Shown piece by piece: positions 16,544 to 24,998 of a DNA stretch of 37,231 nt (the first letter of the stretch is position 1; each line of letters opens with the position of its first letter). The stretch is from Candidatus Kerfeldbacteria bacterium CG08_land_8_20_14_0_20_40_16 (GTDB taxonomy: Bacteria > Patescibacteriota > Patescibacteriia > UM-FILTER-42-10). The notes beneath the pieces were generated by a model that saw only the letters and a program-made list of their open reading frames with translations, ran no database searches and was not told the origin of the DNA. Both the position numbers and the translations under genes were made by a program. The stretch covers positions 23,368 to 60,598 of the forward strand of contig PEXU01000030.1 in assembly GCA_002774635.1 (NCBI GenBank), read 5' to 3'.

Positions 16544-18370
16544 ATGTGCGGAATAGTAGGATACGTAGGAAAAAGACCGGCTAAATCCATCCTGTTAAAC
16601 GGATTGAAAAAATTAGAATACCGCGGATACGACTCCGCAGGGATTGTTGTTTGTGACAAAGGTCAGCTTCATCTGAAAAAAACATTAGGCAAGATAGAGA
16701 ATTTGGAAAATGCCATAAAAAACAAAGACTGGCAAGGAACTCTGGGAATGGCGCATACCCGTTGGGCGACCCACGGAAAACCGTCTGATCTTAATGCTCA
16801 TCCGCATACTGATTGCAAGGAAGAGTTGGTCATTGTCCATAATGGAATAATTGAAAATTACCAAAAGCTGAAAGAAACACTTAAGAAAAAAGGCCATCAG
16901 TTCAAATCGGAAACTGATTCTGAAGTTATTGCCCATTTAATTGAAGAAAATTATCAGGGGGATCTAGTTGCGGCGGTCCGTCAGTCGCTCACCCGAATCG
17001 AAGGAACTTACGGCATAGCAGTAATCCATATTAAACACCCGGACGTTTTAGTTGCTGCCCGCAAAGGAAGCCCGGTCGTAATTGGTTTGAAGGAAGACGA
17101 GTACTTTGTTGCTTCCGATGTTACCCCTTTAATCAGCCATACCAAAGATGTAATTTATCTAGAAGACGGAGAAATAGCCGAAATTACCCCTTCTGGTTAT
17201 CGCATTTCCACAATTAATAACGAAAAGAGAAGACCGGCAATAAACCATGTAGAATGGGAAATTGCCGAAGCGGAAAAGCAAGGATACGACCATTATATGC
17301 TGAAGGAGATTTTTGAAGAGCCGGATGCGGCTCGAAATGCCATGCTCGGCCGGGTAATTCCCGAGGAAGGACTGGCCCATTTAGGGGGCCTGAACATGAG
17401 CGATGATCAGATGCGGGAAGTGAAACGTATTGTCATTGTCGCCTGCGGATCCGCCCTTTACGCCGCCCGGGCAGGAGAATACATGATTGAAAGATATGCC
17501 GATATCCCGGTGGAAGTAGAATATGCCTCTGAATTCCGCTATCGCGATCCGGTAATCGATCAGGGGACTTTAGTGTTTGCTATTAGTCAATCTGGTGAAA
17601 CGGCCGATACTTTGGCGGCGATGAAAGAAACCAAGCGCAAAGGAGCGCGGGTGTTGGGGATTGTGAATGTGGTTGGTTCTACTGTTGCTCGGGAATCGGA
17701 TGGCGGTACCTATATCCACGCTGGCCCAGAAATAGGAGTGGCTTCCACTAAAGCGTTTACCGGCCAATTAACAGTACTGGCAATTCTGGCTTTACAGTTT
17801 GGAAGATTAAAAAACATGTCCTTTTCCACCGGCCAGAAATTAGTTAAGGAATTAAAAGCGATTCCCCAAAAGATAGAGTCAATTCTGGAGCAGAACGAAA
17901 CCATTAAACGGTTGGCTCAAACTTATACTCAATACAAGAATTTCTTTTTCTTGGGGAGAGGAGCAAACTATCCTATCGCTTTAGAGGGCGCTTTAAAATT
18001 AAAGGAGGTGTCCTATTTGCATGCCGAAGCTTATCCCATGGCCGAACTGAAGCACGGTCCGATCGCCTTAATTGATCAAAATTTTCCCTCTTTTGTCATT
18101 GTTCCCAAAGACAGTTATTACGAAAAAAACATTAGCAATGTGGAAGAAATCAGAGCCCGGGAGGGAAGAATGATTGCCGTTGCCACCGAAGGGGATTCTA
18201 ATATTGGTAATTTAGTTAATGAAGTGATTTACGTTCCCAAGACTCTGGATTTACTTATTCCGCTTTTAACAGTAGTCCCTCTGCATTTATTTGCTTATCA
18301 TCTAGCGGTTGCTTTAGGGCGAGATGTAGACAAGCCCCGCAATTTAGCCAAGTCGGTGACGGTGGAATAA
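16544..18370 (+). CDS. glmS: Glutamine--fructose-6-phosphate aminotransferase
   Basis: 'MCGIVGYVGKRPAKSILLNGLKKLEYRGYDSAG', SIS motifs 'ISQSGETADTLAAMKE', C-terminal 'PRNLAKSVTVE'. Confidence 0.98.
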   Translation: MCGIVGYVGKRPAKSILLNGLKKLEYRGYDSAGIVVCDKGQLHLKKTLGKIENLENAIKNKDWQGTLGMAHTRWATHGKPSDLNAHPHTDCKEELVIVHNGIIENYQKLKETLKKKGHQFKSETDSEVIAHLIEENYQGDLVAAVRQSLTRIEGTYGIAVIHIKHPDVLVAARKGSPVVIGLKEDEYFVASDVTPLISHTKDVIYLEDGEIAEITPSGYRISTINNEKRRPAINHVEWEIAEAEKQGYDHYMLKEIFEEPDAARNAMLGRVIPEEGLAHLGGLNMSDDQMREVKRIVIVACGSALYAARAGEYMIERYADIPVEVEYASEFRYRDPVIDQGTLVFAISQSGETADTLAAMKETKRKGARVLGIVNVVGSTVARESDGGTYIHAGPEIGVASTKAFTGQLTVLAILALQFGRLKNMSFSTGQKLVKELKAIPQKIESILEQNETIKRLAQTYTQYKNFFFLGRGANYPIALEGALKLKEVSYLHAEAYPMAELKHGPIALIDQNFPSFVIVPKDSYYEKNISNVEEIRAREGRMIAVATEGDSNIGNLVNEVIYVPKTLDLLIPLLTVVPLHLFAYHLAVALGRDVDKPRNLAKSVTVE

Positions 18371-18492
18371 TGTAAACAAAGCTTAAGCCTTGGGTGGTAA
18401 TGCTGAAGCATTATAAACCGAGTCGTTTAGCTTAGTGAAAATAATTTGGTATATAAAACTTTAGTTTTGTCCTCAAAAGCTTAAGCTTTACA
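18371..18492. repeat. Structured intergenic element with nested hairpins
   Basis: Outer arms TGTAAAcaaAGCTTAAGC / GCTTAAGCTTTACA; inner TAATGCtgaaGCATTA and AAAACTttAGTTTT hairpins. Confidence 0.55.
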
Positions 18493-18542
18493 TCCCAGAG
18501 TTCAAGTGCTACAATTGAATTAATTGATAATATAGTTTGGGC

Positions 18543-18571
18543 GTCCTCAAAACCTGAGGACTTTTTTGATG
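18543..18571 (+). promoter_or_regulatory. Hairpin plus T-tract abutting the comEC start codon (terminator-like or SD-sequestering)
   Basis: GTCCTC-aaaacct-GAGGAC-TTTTTT-gATG; the only SD-like GAGGA lies in the 3' arm. Confidence 0.55.
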
Positions 18572-20077
18572 TCAAAATCCAAAATATTCCAATTCAGCTT
18601 ACTAAGTTTTATCCTGGGCGTAGGCGGAGCTAAGTTTATTCGTCCGGTTGATTATTTTATTTTTTTTGCTGCTGCTGTTTTTATTCTCATTTTGCTAGTG
18701 GTCGGATTTTCCAACAGCAAAATAAGAACAATTAGTTTTTGTACCCTAAGCTTAATCCTCGGCTTTTGGTGTTTTTGGAATTCCGAACCAGTAATTACTC
18801 CTCAGCAGATCGCTTATTACAATAATCAGCAGGTAACATTCAAAGGTACAATCAAAGCCAGTCCGGATGTGCGTCCCGACCATACAAAATTAACAATCGG
18901 CACAGAGGAGATAGAAATAAAACATAGGATGATGGAAGTCAAGGGGGATGTGCTAGTCAATACTTCCTTATATCCTGAATACCAATATGGCGATCAGCTA
19001 AGAGTCAGCTGTCATTTAGAGCGGCCAGAAAAAATAGAAGACTTCTCGTATGATCTTTATTTAGCGCGCTATAACATCTATTCTTTATGCTATCGTCCCC
19101 AAATAGAATTATTAGCCAAAAACCAGGGAAACCCGTTATTGGCGACCATTTTAGGCTTTAAAGGCCGAATTCAATCCATTTTTAACCAAACTATCTCTGC
19201 TCCTCAAGTATCCATTCTATCGGCGATGATTTTAGGGAATCGCCGGAGCATTCCCCAGGAAGTAACCGAAGATTTTCGTAAAGCCGGAACCTCCCACATC
19301 ATTGCCATTTCCGGAATGCACATTACCATTATTTCCGGCCTGCTAATGCAGTTTGGCATTGGTTTGGGTATTTCCCGGCGCAGGACTTTTTATTTAGCCA
19401 GCCTAGTTTTAATAATATATGTGATTCTGGTCGGGATGCCAGCTTCTGCTATCCGGGCCGCCACCATGGGATTGCTGGCGCTTTTTTCTCAAATCATTGG
19501 TCGGCTTTCACGCTCTCTTAATCCCTTGCTTTTTGTTGCCTCCCTCATGATTTTAATCAATCCCAAGATTTTAGTGTCCGATATCGGATTCCAGCTTTCC
19601 TTTCTGGCGGTGTTGGGCATTATTTACCTTTCTCCTTTTTTTCAGAAATTGTTTAGCTGGTTGCCTAATTTTTTCCAGATCCGAAATTCTGCTTCCATGA
19701 CCATGGCGGCTTACCTAATGACCTTGCCGCTGATTGTTTACAGTTTTGGCAATCTATCTTTGGTGGCCATTGTTGTTAACGTTCTAGTTTTGCCCATAGT
19801 CCCTTTAATAATGATGAGCGGGTTGCTGACCGGAATCTTAGGAATTATTTTTTTGCCGTTGGGTAGAATCGCCGGGTGGCTCACCTGGATGTTCTTAAGT
19901 TATCTGATCTCGGTGATTAAATTTTTTGTTCAGTTTGATTTTGCTTCCCTAGCGATTAAAAAAACGTCTTGGTTGGTTCTAATCGGATCTTACTTGGTTA
20001 TCGCTTTAGCGGTCAGGATGATTTTTAGAAAGAAAAGCCCCGCCGATAGAAGCGGGGCAATCCTAATTCAGAAATAA
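18569..20077 (+). CDS. comEC: ComEC/Rec2-family competence membrane protein (without C-terminal MBL domain)
   Basis: 'AMILGNRRSIPQEVTEDFRKAGTSHIIAISGMHITIISGLL', 'MPASAIRAATMGLLAL', 'DIGFQLSFLAVLGIIYLSP'. ATG at 18569 preferred over the track TTG at 18566. Confidence 0.92.
   Translation: MSKSKIFQFSLLSFILGVGGAKFIRPVDYFIFFAAAVFILILLVVGFSNSKIRTISFCTLSLILGFWCFWNSEPVITPQQIAYYNNQQVTFKGTIKASPDVRPDHTKLTIGTEEIEIKHRMMEVKGDVLVNTSLYPEYQYGDQLRVSCHLERPEKIEDFSYDLYLARYNIYSLCYRPQIELLAKNQGNPLLATILGFKGRIQSIFNQTISAPQVSILSAMILGNRRSIPQEVTEDFRKAGTSHIIAISGMHITIISGLLMQFGIGLGISRRRTFYLASLVLIIYVILVGMPASAIRAATMGLLALFSQIIGRLSRSLNPLLFVASLMILINPKILVSDIGFQLSFLAVLGIIYLSPFFQKLFSWLPNFFQIRNSASMTMAAYLMTLPLIVYSFGNLSLVAIVVNVLVLPIVPLIMMSGLLTGILGIIFLPLGRIAGWLTWMFLSYLISVIKFFVQFDFASLAIKKTSWLVLIGSYLVIALAVRMIFRKKSPADRSGAILIQK
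20022..20058 (-). terminator. Terminator of the minus-strand fbp gene, located inside the comEC 3' end
   Basis: On the minus strand GCCCCG-cttctatcgg-CGGGGC followed by TTTTCTTTCT. Confidence 0.7.
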
Positions 20078-20088
20078 TTGCAGTTCTA

Positions 20089-21186
20089 TTATCGCACCTT
20101 GAATTTTTTATCCAGGACATCTAAACGTTCGGTGATTCCTCCGTATTCCAATTCTTCCATATGAAGCATGGCCGGCCCAGAGAATCCTTGCTCTCTGATA
20201 TCGGTTGCTTTTCGAGACACTTTATTTCTAATGTAGTCCCAATAAGGGTGATTAAACACATCAGCTGGTTCGGTTAAGCGTCCATCATGAACACAAAATG
20301 CTGCTCCAGAAACTAGCGGCGGGCCATCAAAAAAGGATGTCGGAGTATTCAGGGCCACGGGCATCAATGGTCCATTGTGAGATCCTCTCATGAAGCCAGC
20401 CACGAAATGGCCAATCTGGTAAGGAGAAAGTACTTCCCCAGTTGCGGGAAAAGCGCCTTGGGTCCGAACTAGACAGATCGGATCATCTTTGCCGGTGTAA
20501 GTGCCGGCGACATTATGCAATCGAGTAGTAGAAACCGAAACTACAATGTCATTATCCGCTCGGGAATGAATGCTTTCTACGACAAATCGCTGGTTGTCTC
20601 TTAATAGCGCCACGATATTGTAAATATCTTCCGGGGCGTTAAGTTCTATTATCCGATCCCCTTTGATGTAAGAAACATCCATAATCGTGAATTTGAAACC
20701 AGCCTTCATTTTAGGGCTTAGCATCAAGCCGGCACAGTGCATGGGGTCTACAAAAGACAGATAAAGCGGCAGATTATAGGCCCCGGGATCCGTTTTGTCT
20801 GCGGCAAATAATATGAATGGTTCATTCTCTCTTTCTTCAATTTCCATTTCGGCAACAGCTGGCCCCAACCCTTTTACATTTCCGGAAAAAGCGTCCTTTA
20901 GAAGATCCTGCCCTGCCCCATAGAGCCCCTGTTCTTTGGCTACCTCGGTTGCTGCCTTAAAGGCGTCCCAGGCCAGTTTATGAATTTCTTCTGAATTGAC
21001 GCCCTTCTGATGGGTAGTAAGAATGGCGATATCGTCGCCGGTGTAGCCAACATAATGATCAATTACAAATCCGCTGGCTACGTCAGAAACGTATTCTTTT
21101 ACTCGTTCCAGCAGTCTTTGGCTGGGTTTAATATGGCCTCCGATGGAGCCGACGTCTGCTTTAATGGCGGTAATCGTGGTTTTCAT
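20089..21186 (-). CDS. fbp: Fructose-1,6-bisphosphate aldolase/phosphatase (archaeal-type bifunctional FBPA/P)
   Basis: 'TITAIKADVGSIGGHIKPSQRLLE', 'GDDIAILTTHQKG', 'ADKTDPGAYNLPLYLSFVDPMHCAGLMLSPKM'. Confidence 0.93.
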   Translation of the reverse strand: MKTTITAIKADVGSIGGHIKPSQRLLERVKEYVSDVASGFVIDHYVGYTGDDIAILTTHQKGVNSEEIHKLAWDAFKAATEVAKEQGLYGAGQDLLKDAFSGNVKGLGPAVAEMEIEERENEPFILFAADKTDPGAYNLPLYLSFVDPMHCAGLMLSPKMKAGFKFTIMDVSYIKGDRIIELNAPEDIYNIVALLRDNQRFVVESIHSRADNDIVVSVSTTRLHNVAGTYTGKDDPICLVRTQGAFPATGEVLSPYQIGHFVAGFMRGSHNGPLMPVALNTPTSFFDGPPLVSGAAFCVHDGRLTEPADVFNHPYWDYIRNKVSRKATDIREQGFSGPAMLHMEELEYGGITERLDVLDKKFKVR

Positions 21187-21246
21187 ATAAAAGCAAGTTA
21201 ATTTTTAGGCTTTCTTATTATATCAAATTATGATTAGAAATATCAA

Positions 21247-22116
21247 ATGAAAAAGCAATTGAAACTAATTTTAGTTCTAGGCATACTATTCACAATTTTG
21301 GCGGTGATTGTTGTATTTAATATCCAGGACAAGAAGTTGAAGGTGTATTTTTTAGATGTGGGACAAGGCGATTCCATTCTAATCCGAACACCTAATCACC
21401 AAGACATTTTAATTGACGGCGGTCCGAGTAGCGACGTAGTAAATAAAATCGGCCAGTATCTTCCTTTTTATGACCGCAATATTGAACTCGTAATTCTTAC
21501 CCATGCCCACTCTGATCATGTGGTGGGACTAATTGAAGTTTTAAAGCGCTATCAGGTTGATCAAATATTGTATTCCGGACAGGTAAGTTACCAGTCAAGC
21601 GATTACCTTGCCTGGCTGGAGATTATTAGAAAAAAAGCGGTTCCTTTGCGATCGGTAAAATGTTGCGAGCAAATTTCCTTAGGGGAAAATCTGAACTTGG
21701 AAATTCTGTATCCCTTTGAGGATTTTTCCGGAAAAGAAGTAGAGGATCTTAATGACACTTCTGTTATTAACCGCTTAGTATTTCAGGAGGTAGAATTCTT
21801 ATTCACCGGTGATGCGCCGGTTGAGGTAGAAGAAAAAATGATTGACCAAGGAGTAAATCTGGAGGCGGATGTTTTAAAGGTCGGACATCATGGCAGTAAA
21901 TACTCCTCATCCTTAAAATTTCTTGATTTGGTGAATCCTAAATATGCCATTATTCAATCCGGTGAGGGAAATAAGTTTAGTCATCCTCATTTCAAGACCA
22001 TAAATAATTTAAATAAACAGGGAATTGAAGTTTTAAGGAATGACCAGTGCGGGACAATTATTTTTGGAACAGATGGAGAAACGCTAGATATTAAAAGTGA
22101 AAGGTGTAAAATTTAA
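21247..22116 (+). CDS. ComEC C-terminal-like metallo-beta-lactamase-fold hydrolase
   Basis: 'VYFLDVGQGDSILIRTPNHQDILIDGG', 'LTHAHSDHVVGL', 'LFTGDAPVEVEEKM', 'LKVGHHGSKYSSS'. Confidence 0.93.
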   Translation: MKKQLKLILVLGILFTILAVIVVFNIQDKKLKVYFLDVGQGDSILIRTPNHQDILIDGGPSSDVVNKIGQYLPFYDRNIELVILTHAHSDHVVGLIEVLKRYQVDQILYSGQVSYQSSDYLAWLEIIRKKAVPLRSVKCCEQISLGENLNLEILYPFEDFSGKEVEDLNDTSVINRLVFQEVEFLFTGDAPVEVEEKMIDQGVNLEADVLKVGHHGSKYSSSLKFLDLVNPKYAIIQSGEGNKFSHPHFKTINNLNKQGIEVLRNDQCGTIIFGTDGETLDIKSERCKI

Positions 22117-22149
22117 TTGTAGGCGAAACGCCGGCGTTTCGCCTACAAT
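22116..22149. repeat. 34-bp perfect palindrome
   Basis: ATTGTAGGCGAAACGCCGGCGTTTCGCCTACAAT, no T-tract; starts in the last base of the upstream stop codon. Confidence 0.9.
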
Positions 22150-22194
22150 GCTCTGCGGCTTTTCCATTTGAATTTAAACAGGTATGATACTTTT

Positions 22195-22803
22195 ATGAAA
22201 GGTTCAACCCATACCGTAATCGGTGCCAACACCGTTTGGATCCTCACTTTGTTTTCCGGATTCTCCTGGAATCCGTTTTTAATTATCGCCGGCGCTTTAG
22301 GAGGTCTTTTACCAGATTTGGATGCCTCGGATTCCAAAATCAAACACCTGGAAATAGGTTACGGCAAAGGCCGAAATAGAATGGCAATCAAGCCGTTTTA
22401 TCTGCCCAGCATGATTATTTCATCTTTATTTAAACATCGGGGCGTTTTGCACTCCCTTTTTGCAGTAATCCTGGTGGGATGGGGAAGTTATTTCCTTTTT
22501 CTTTTTTTAAGCCAATGGGTAAGTTTTTTAACTCAGGAATTTTGGTTGGTTCTGACTTTAGGATACCTAAGCCACTTAGTGGCAGATGGAATTACTAAGT
22601 ATGGCGTTCCTGTCTTTTGGCCCTGGAATAGAAACATCCATCTGCTGCCAAGATTGCTGCGTTTCAGAATGGGTTCTTTTACTGAAACAATTATTTTTAT
22701 TGTGCTGCTGTTTACTTTAGGATTGTTTGTTTTAAACAGTTATCAGAATTTAAATCTCTCGGAGCTCGTATTGGCTAATGGAGGTGGAAATATGATATAC
22801 TAA
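22195..22803 (+). CDS. YdjM/DUF457-like membrane-bound metal-dependent hydrolase
   Basis: 'TVIGANTVWIL', 'GALGGLLPDLDASDSKI', 'HRGVLHSLFAV', 'GYLSHLVADGITKYGVPVFWPW'. ATG at 22195 preferred over TTG at 22168. Confidence 0.82.
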   Translation: MKGSTHTVIGANTVWILTLFSGFSWNPFLIIAGALGGLLPDLDASDSKIKHLEIGYGKGRNRMAIKPFYLPSMIISSLFKHRGVLHSLFAVILVGWGSYFLFLFLSQWVSFLTQEFWLVLTLGYLSHLVADGITKYGVPVFWPWNRNIHLLPRLLRFRMGSFTETIIFIVLLFTLGLFVLNSYQNLNLSELVLANGGGNMIY

Positions 22804-22814
22804 TCTACAAATTA

Positions 22815-23537
22815 ATGAATCTTCAAGAAGTGCTCAAACAATCCTCTAATTTGGCAGGAAGTTCTCCAACGCCTCATAGAAAAAAATGGTTTTCAAAATG
22901 GTGGGTTATTTTAATATTTGTAATTCTGTTTATCTTACTTGTTTTAGCAGTCGCGCTTTCCTTTGCGGTATATGATGAAATCAAAAATATGGATAAACCG
23001 ACTGGGATTGATTTAACAAACCAACCGATAGTGCCAGTAAGCGCTGACGATGATCCTTCCCGAGGACCAGAAGATGCCAAAGTAATAATTATTGCTTTTG
23101 AGGATTTTGAGTGTTCTTATTGCGAAGAGTCTTATCCAGTTATTAAAGAATTGCTATTAACCTATAAAAACCAGATTCGTTTTGTGTTCCGCGATTTTCC
23201 AGCGTTGGAGAATTCTCAAAAAGTGCACGAAGCAGCAGAATGTACGGATGATCAAGGTAGATTCTGGGCAATGTACGACAAAATATTTGAAAATCAAGAC
23301 AACCTTACAGTTTTAGACCTAAAAAATTATGCCGAAGAAATTGGCCTGGATGCTGTCTCTTTTGCTGATTGCTTGGATAGCGGCAAATATGAAAAAGAGG
23401 TGCAAAAAGATTTAACAGACGGCTTTGTGGCCGGAGTGAGCGGAACACCGACTTGGTTTATCAACGGCAGGAAATTTGCGGGAGCGATACCCTTAGAGAC
23501 ATTTAAGCAGATCATTGACCATTATCTTAAGGAATAA
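22815..23537 (+). CDS. Membrane-anchored DsbA-family thioredoxin-fold protein (CSYC)
   Basis: N-terminal TM; 'FEDFECSYCEESYPVIKELL', 'GVSGTPTWFINGRKFAGA'. Confidence 0.92.
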   Translation: MNLQEVLKQSSNLAGSSPTPHRKKWFSKWWVILIFVILFILLVLAVALSFAVYDEIKNMDKPTGIDLTNQPIVPVSADDDPSRGPEDAKVIIIAFEDFECSYCEESYPVIKELLLTYKNQIRFVFRDFPALENSQKVHEAAECTDDQGRFWAMYDKIFENQDNLTVLDLKNYAEEIGLDAVSFADCLDSGKYEKEVQKDLTDGFVAGVSGTPTWFINGRKFAGAIPLETFKQIIDHYLKE

Positions 23538-23657
23538 CGAATAGTTGTTGCCTCTTTGAGAAAAATAATTTATAGTTTCATTAAGATCTAATCTAAAATT
23601 GATTCTATGTTGTAAGTTTCTTAGAAAAAAGTTATCGCCGGAAAAAACTCTTTTTTA

Positions 23658-23722
23658 TTTCGACTAGCGAGGAACAAAATGATCCCGCCTTGGCGGGACA
23701 TTTTGGCCGAGCGACGTCGAAA
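23658..23722. repeat. 65-bp long hairpin upstream of the VUT gene
   Basis: TTTCGAC..CAAAATGaTCCCGCC-tt-GGCGGGACATTTTG..GTCGAAA. Confidence 0.8.
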
Positions 23723-23810
23723 CATAGGGTAAATAACCCTCAACTTGCCGCGTTTCCTTTTAATCCTACCAGCCCCGGAGTCAATGCCCTTTATTATTAA
23801 CATAGAATCA

Positions 23811-24506
23811 ATGAAATTTTCTTTAACAATTGAAGATAAGACCAATATTCTTCTGGCAATCTTTGTTGCGGCCTTAGTGGCGGCTAATCTTTTAGGGTCA
23901 AAAATTACTGAATTATTTGGAATCAGGACCTCGGTTGGTATTTTAGCTTATCCTATCACCTTTTTAATCACTGACATTATTGCTGAAGTGCAGGGAAGGA
24001 GCAAAGCCCGATCGTTTATTCTAGCTGGTTTTGTTGCTCTAATTCTAACGTTGGTTTTAACCGTTATTTCCGTTAAAATGCCGCCTTATAAAAATTTTGA
24101 ATACAATACAGGCTACAGCGCAATATTCTCGAATTCCATTAGAATGATAATTGGTAGCATTACCGCTTTCGTACTTTCGCAGTTGCACGATGTTTGGGCC
24201 TTTCATTTTTGGAAAGAAAAAACCAAAAATAAATTTCTTTGGCTAAGAAACAATTTTTCAACGATAGTCAGTCAGTTTATTGACACTACCGTTTTTATGT
24301 TTATTGCTTTTTATCTAGTGACTCCCAAATATACCGTTCCTTTTATTTTCTCTTTAATTATTCCATATTGGTTTTTAAAGGTTGTTTTTGCTCTTTGTGA
24401 TACGCCTTTTGTCTATATGGGCGTTAAATTCCTGAAAACCAAAAATAATTTGACCCCTCGGCTACGCTCAGGGCGAAACGAGCTTCTAAACATAGATGAT
24501 AAATAA
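23811..24506 (+). CDS. Queuosine precursor transporter, VUT/YhhQ family
   Basis: 'ANLLGSKITELFGIRTSVGILAYPITFLITDIIAEVQGRSKAR', 'QFIDTTVFMFIAFY'. Start at 23811 or 23784; the track start at 23745 is TTG. Confidence 0.9.
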   Translation: MKFSLTIEDKTNILLAIFVAALVAANLLGSKITELFGIRTSVGILAYPITFLITDIIAEVQGRSKARSFILAGFVALILTLVLTVISVKMPPYKNFEYNTGYSAIFSNSIRMIIGSITAFVLSQLHDVWAFHFWKEKTKNKFLWLRNNFSTIVSQFIDTTVFMFIAFYLVTPKYTVPFIFSLIIPYWFLKVVFALCDTPFVYMGVKFLKTKNNLTPRLRSGRNELLNIDDK

Positions 24507-24733
24507 AGCAAACCTCAGGTTTCCTATTGGAATTTAACGTAGAGTTTGACAAAAATAGAAAAACCATTATCCTAAAAGAGTTAATTGTCTGCAACTGATT
24601 GATCTCAAGTGCGTGCAAGAACGACTTTCGATACTTGACCATCAGTATTTATTCTTAAAGATTGACAAATATTTAATTGGTGTTTAACCTTTCCTTAAGG
24701 AAAGAAATTATTATTGCGAAAGGAGGTGATCTA

Positions 24734-24841
24734 ATGGACGATGAAATGCAAACTACTGGTGAAGAAACAACTGAACCTACTGAACCTACTGAACCTACGG
24801 AAGGTACCGAAGAAGGAGGAGAAACAGAAGAACAACAATAA
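24734..24841 (+). CDS. 35-aa acidic TEP-repeat peptide
   Basis: MDDEMQTTGEETTEPTEPTEPTEGTEEGGETEEQQ; preceded by GAAAGGAGGTGATCT and followed by a terminator. Confidence 0.7.
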   Translation: MDDEMQTTGEETTEPTEPTEPTEGTEEGGETEEQQ

Positions 24842-24851
24842 ATTTAACAAC

Positions 24852-24890
24852 AAAACGGCTCCGTTGAAAAACAGAGTCGTTTTTTTATTT
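24852..24890 (+). terminator. Terminator after the small acidic peptide
   Basis: ACGGCTC-cgttgaaaaaca-GAGTCGT then TTTTTTATTT. Confidence 0.75.
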
Positions 24891-24998
24891 CTGATTTTGC
24901 GCTACGGTTGACTTTTTTAAAAGAATGATTAAAATAAACTATCAAGTATGAAGCGGACTTAATATCAATGCACATTAAAAACGAAAGGATAAAAGAAA

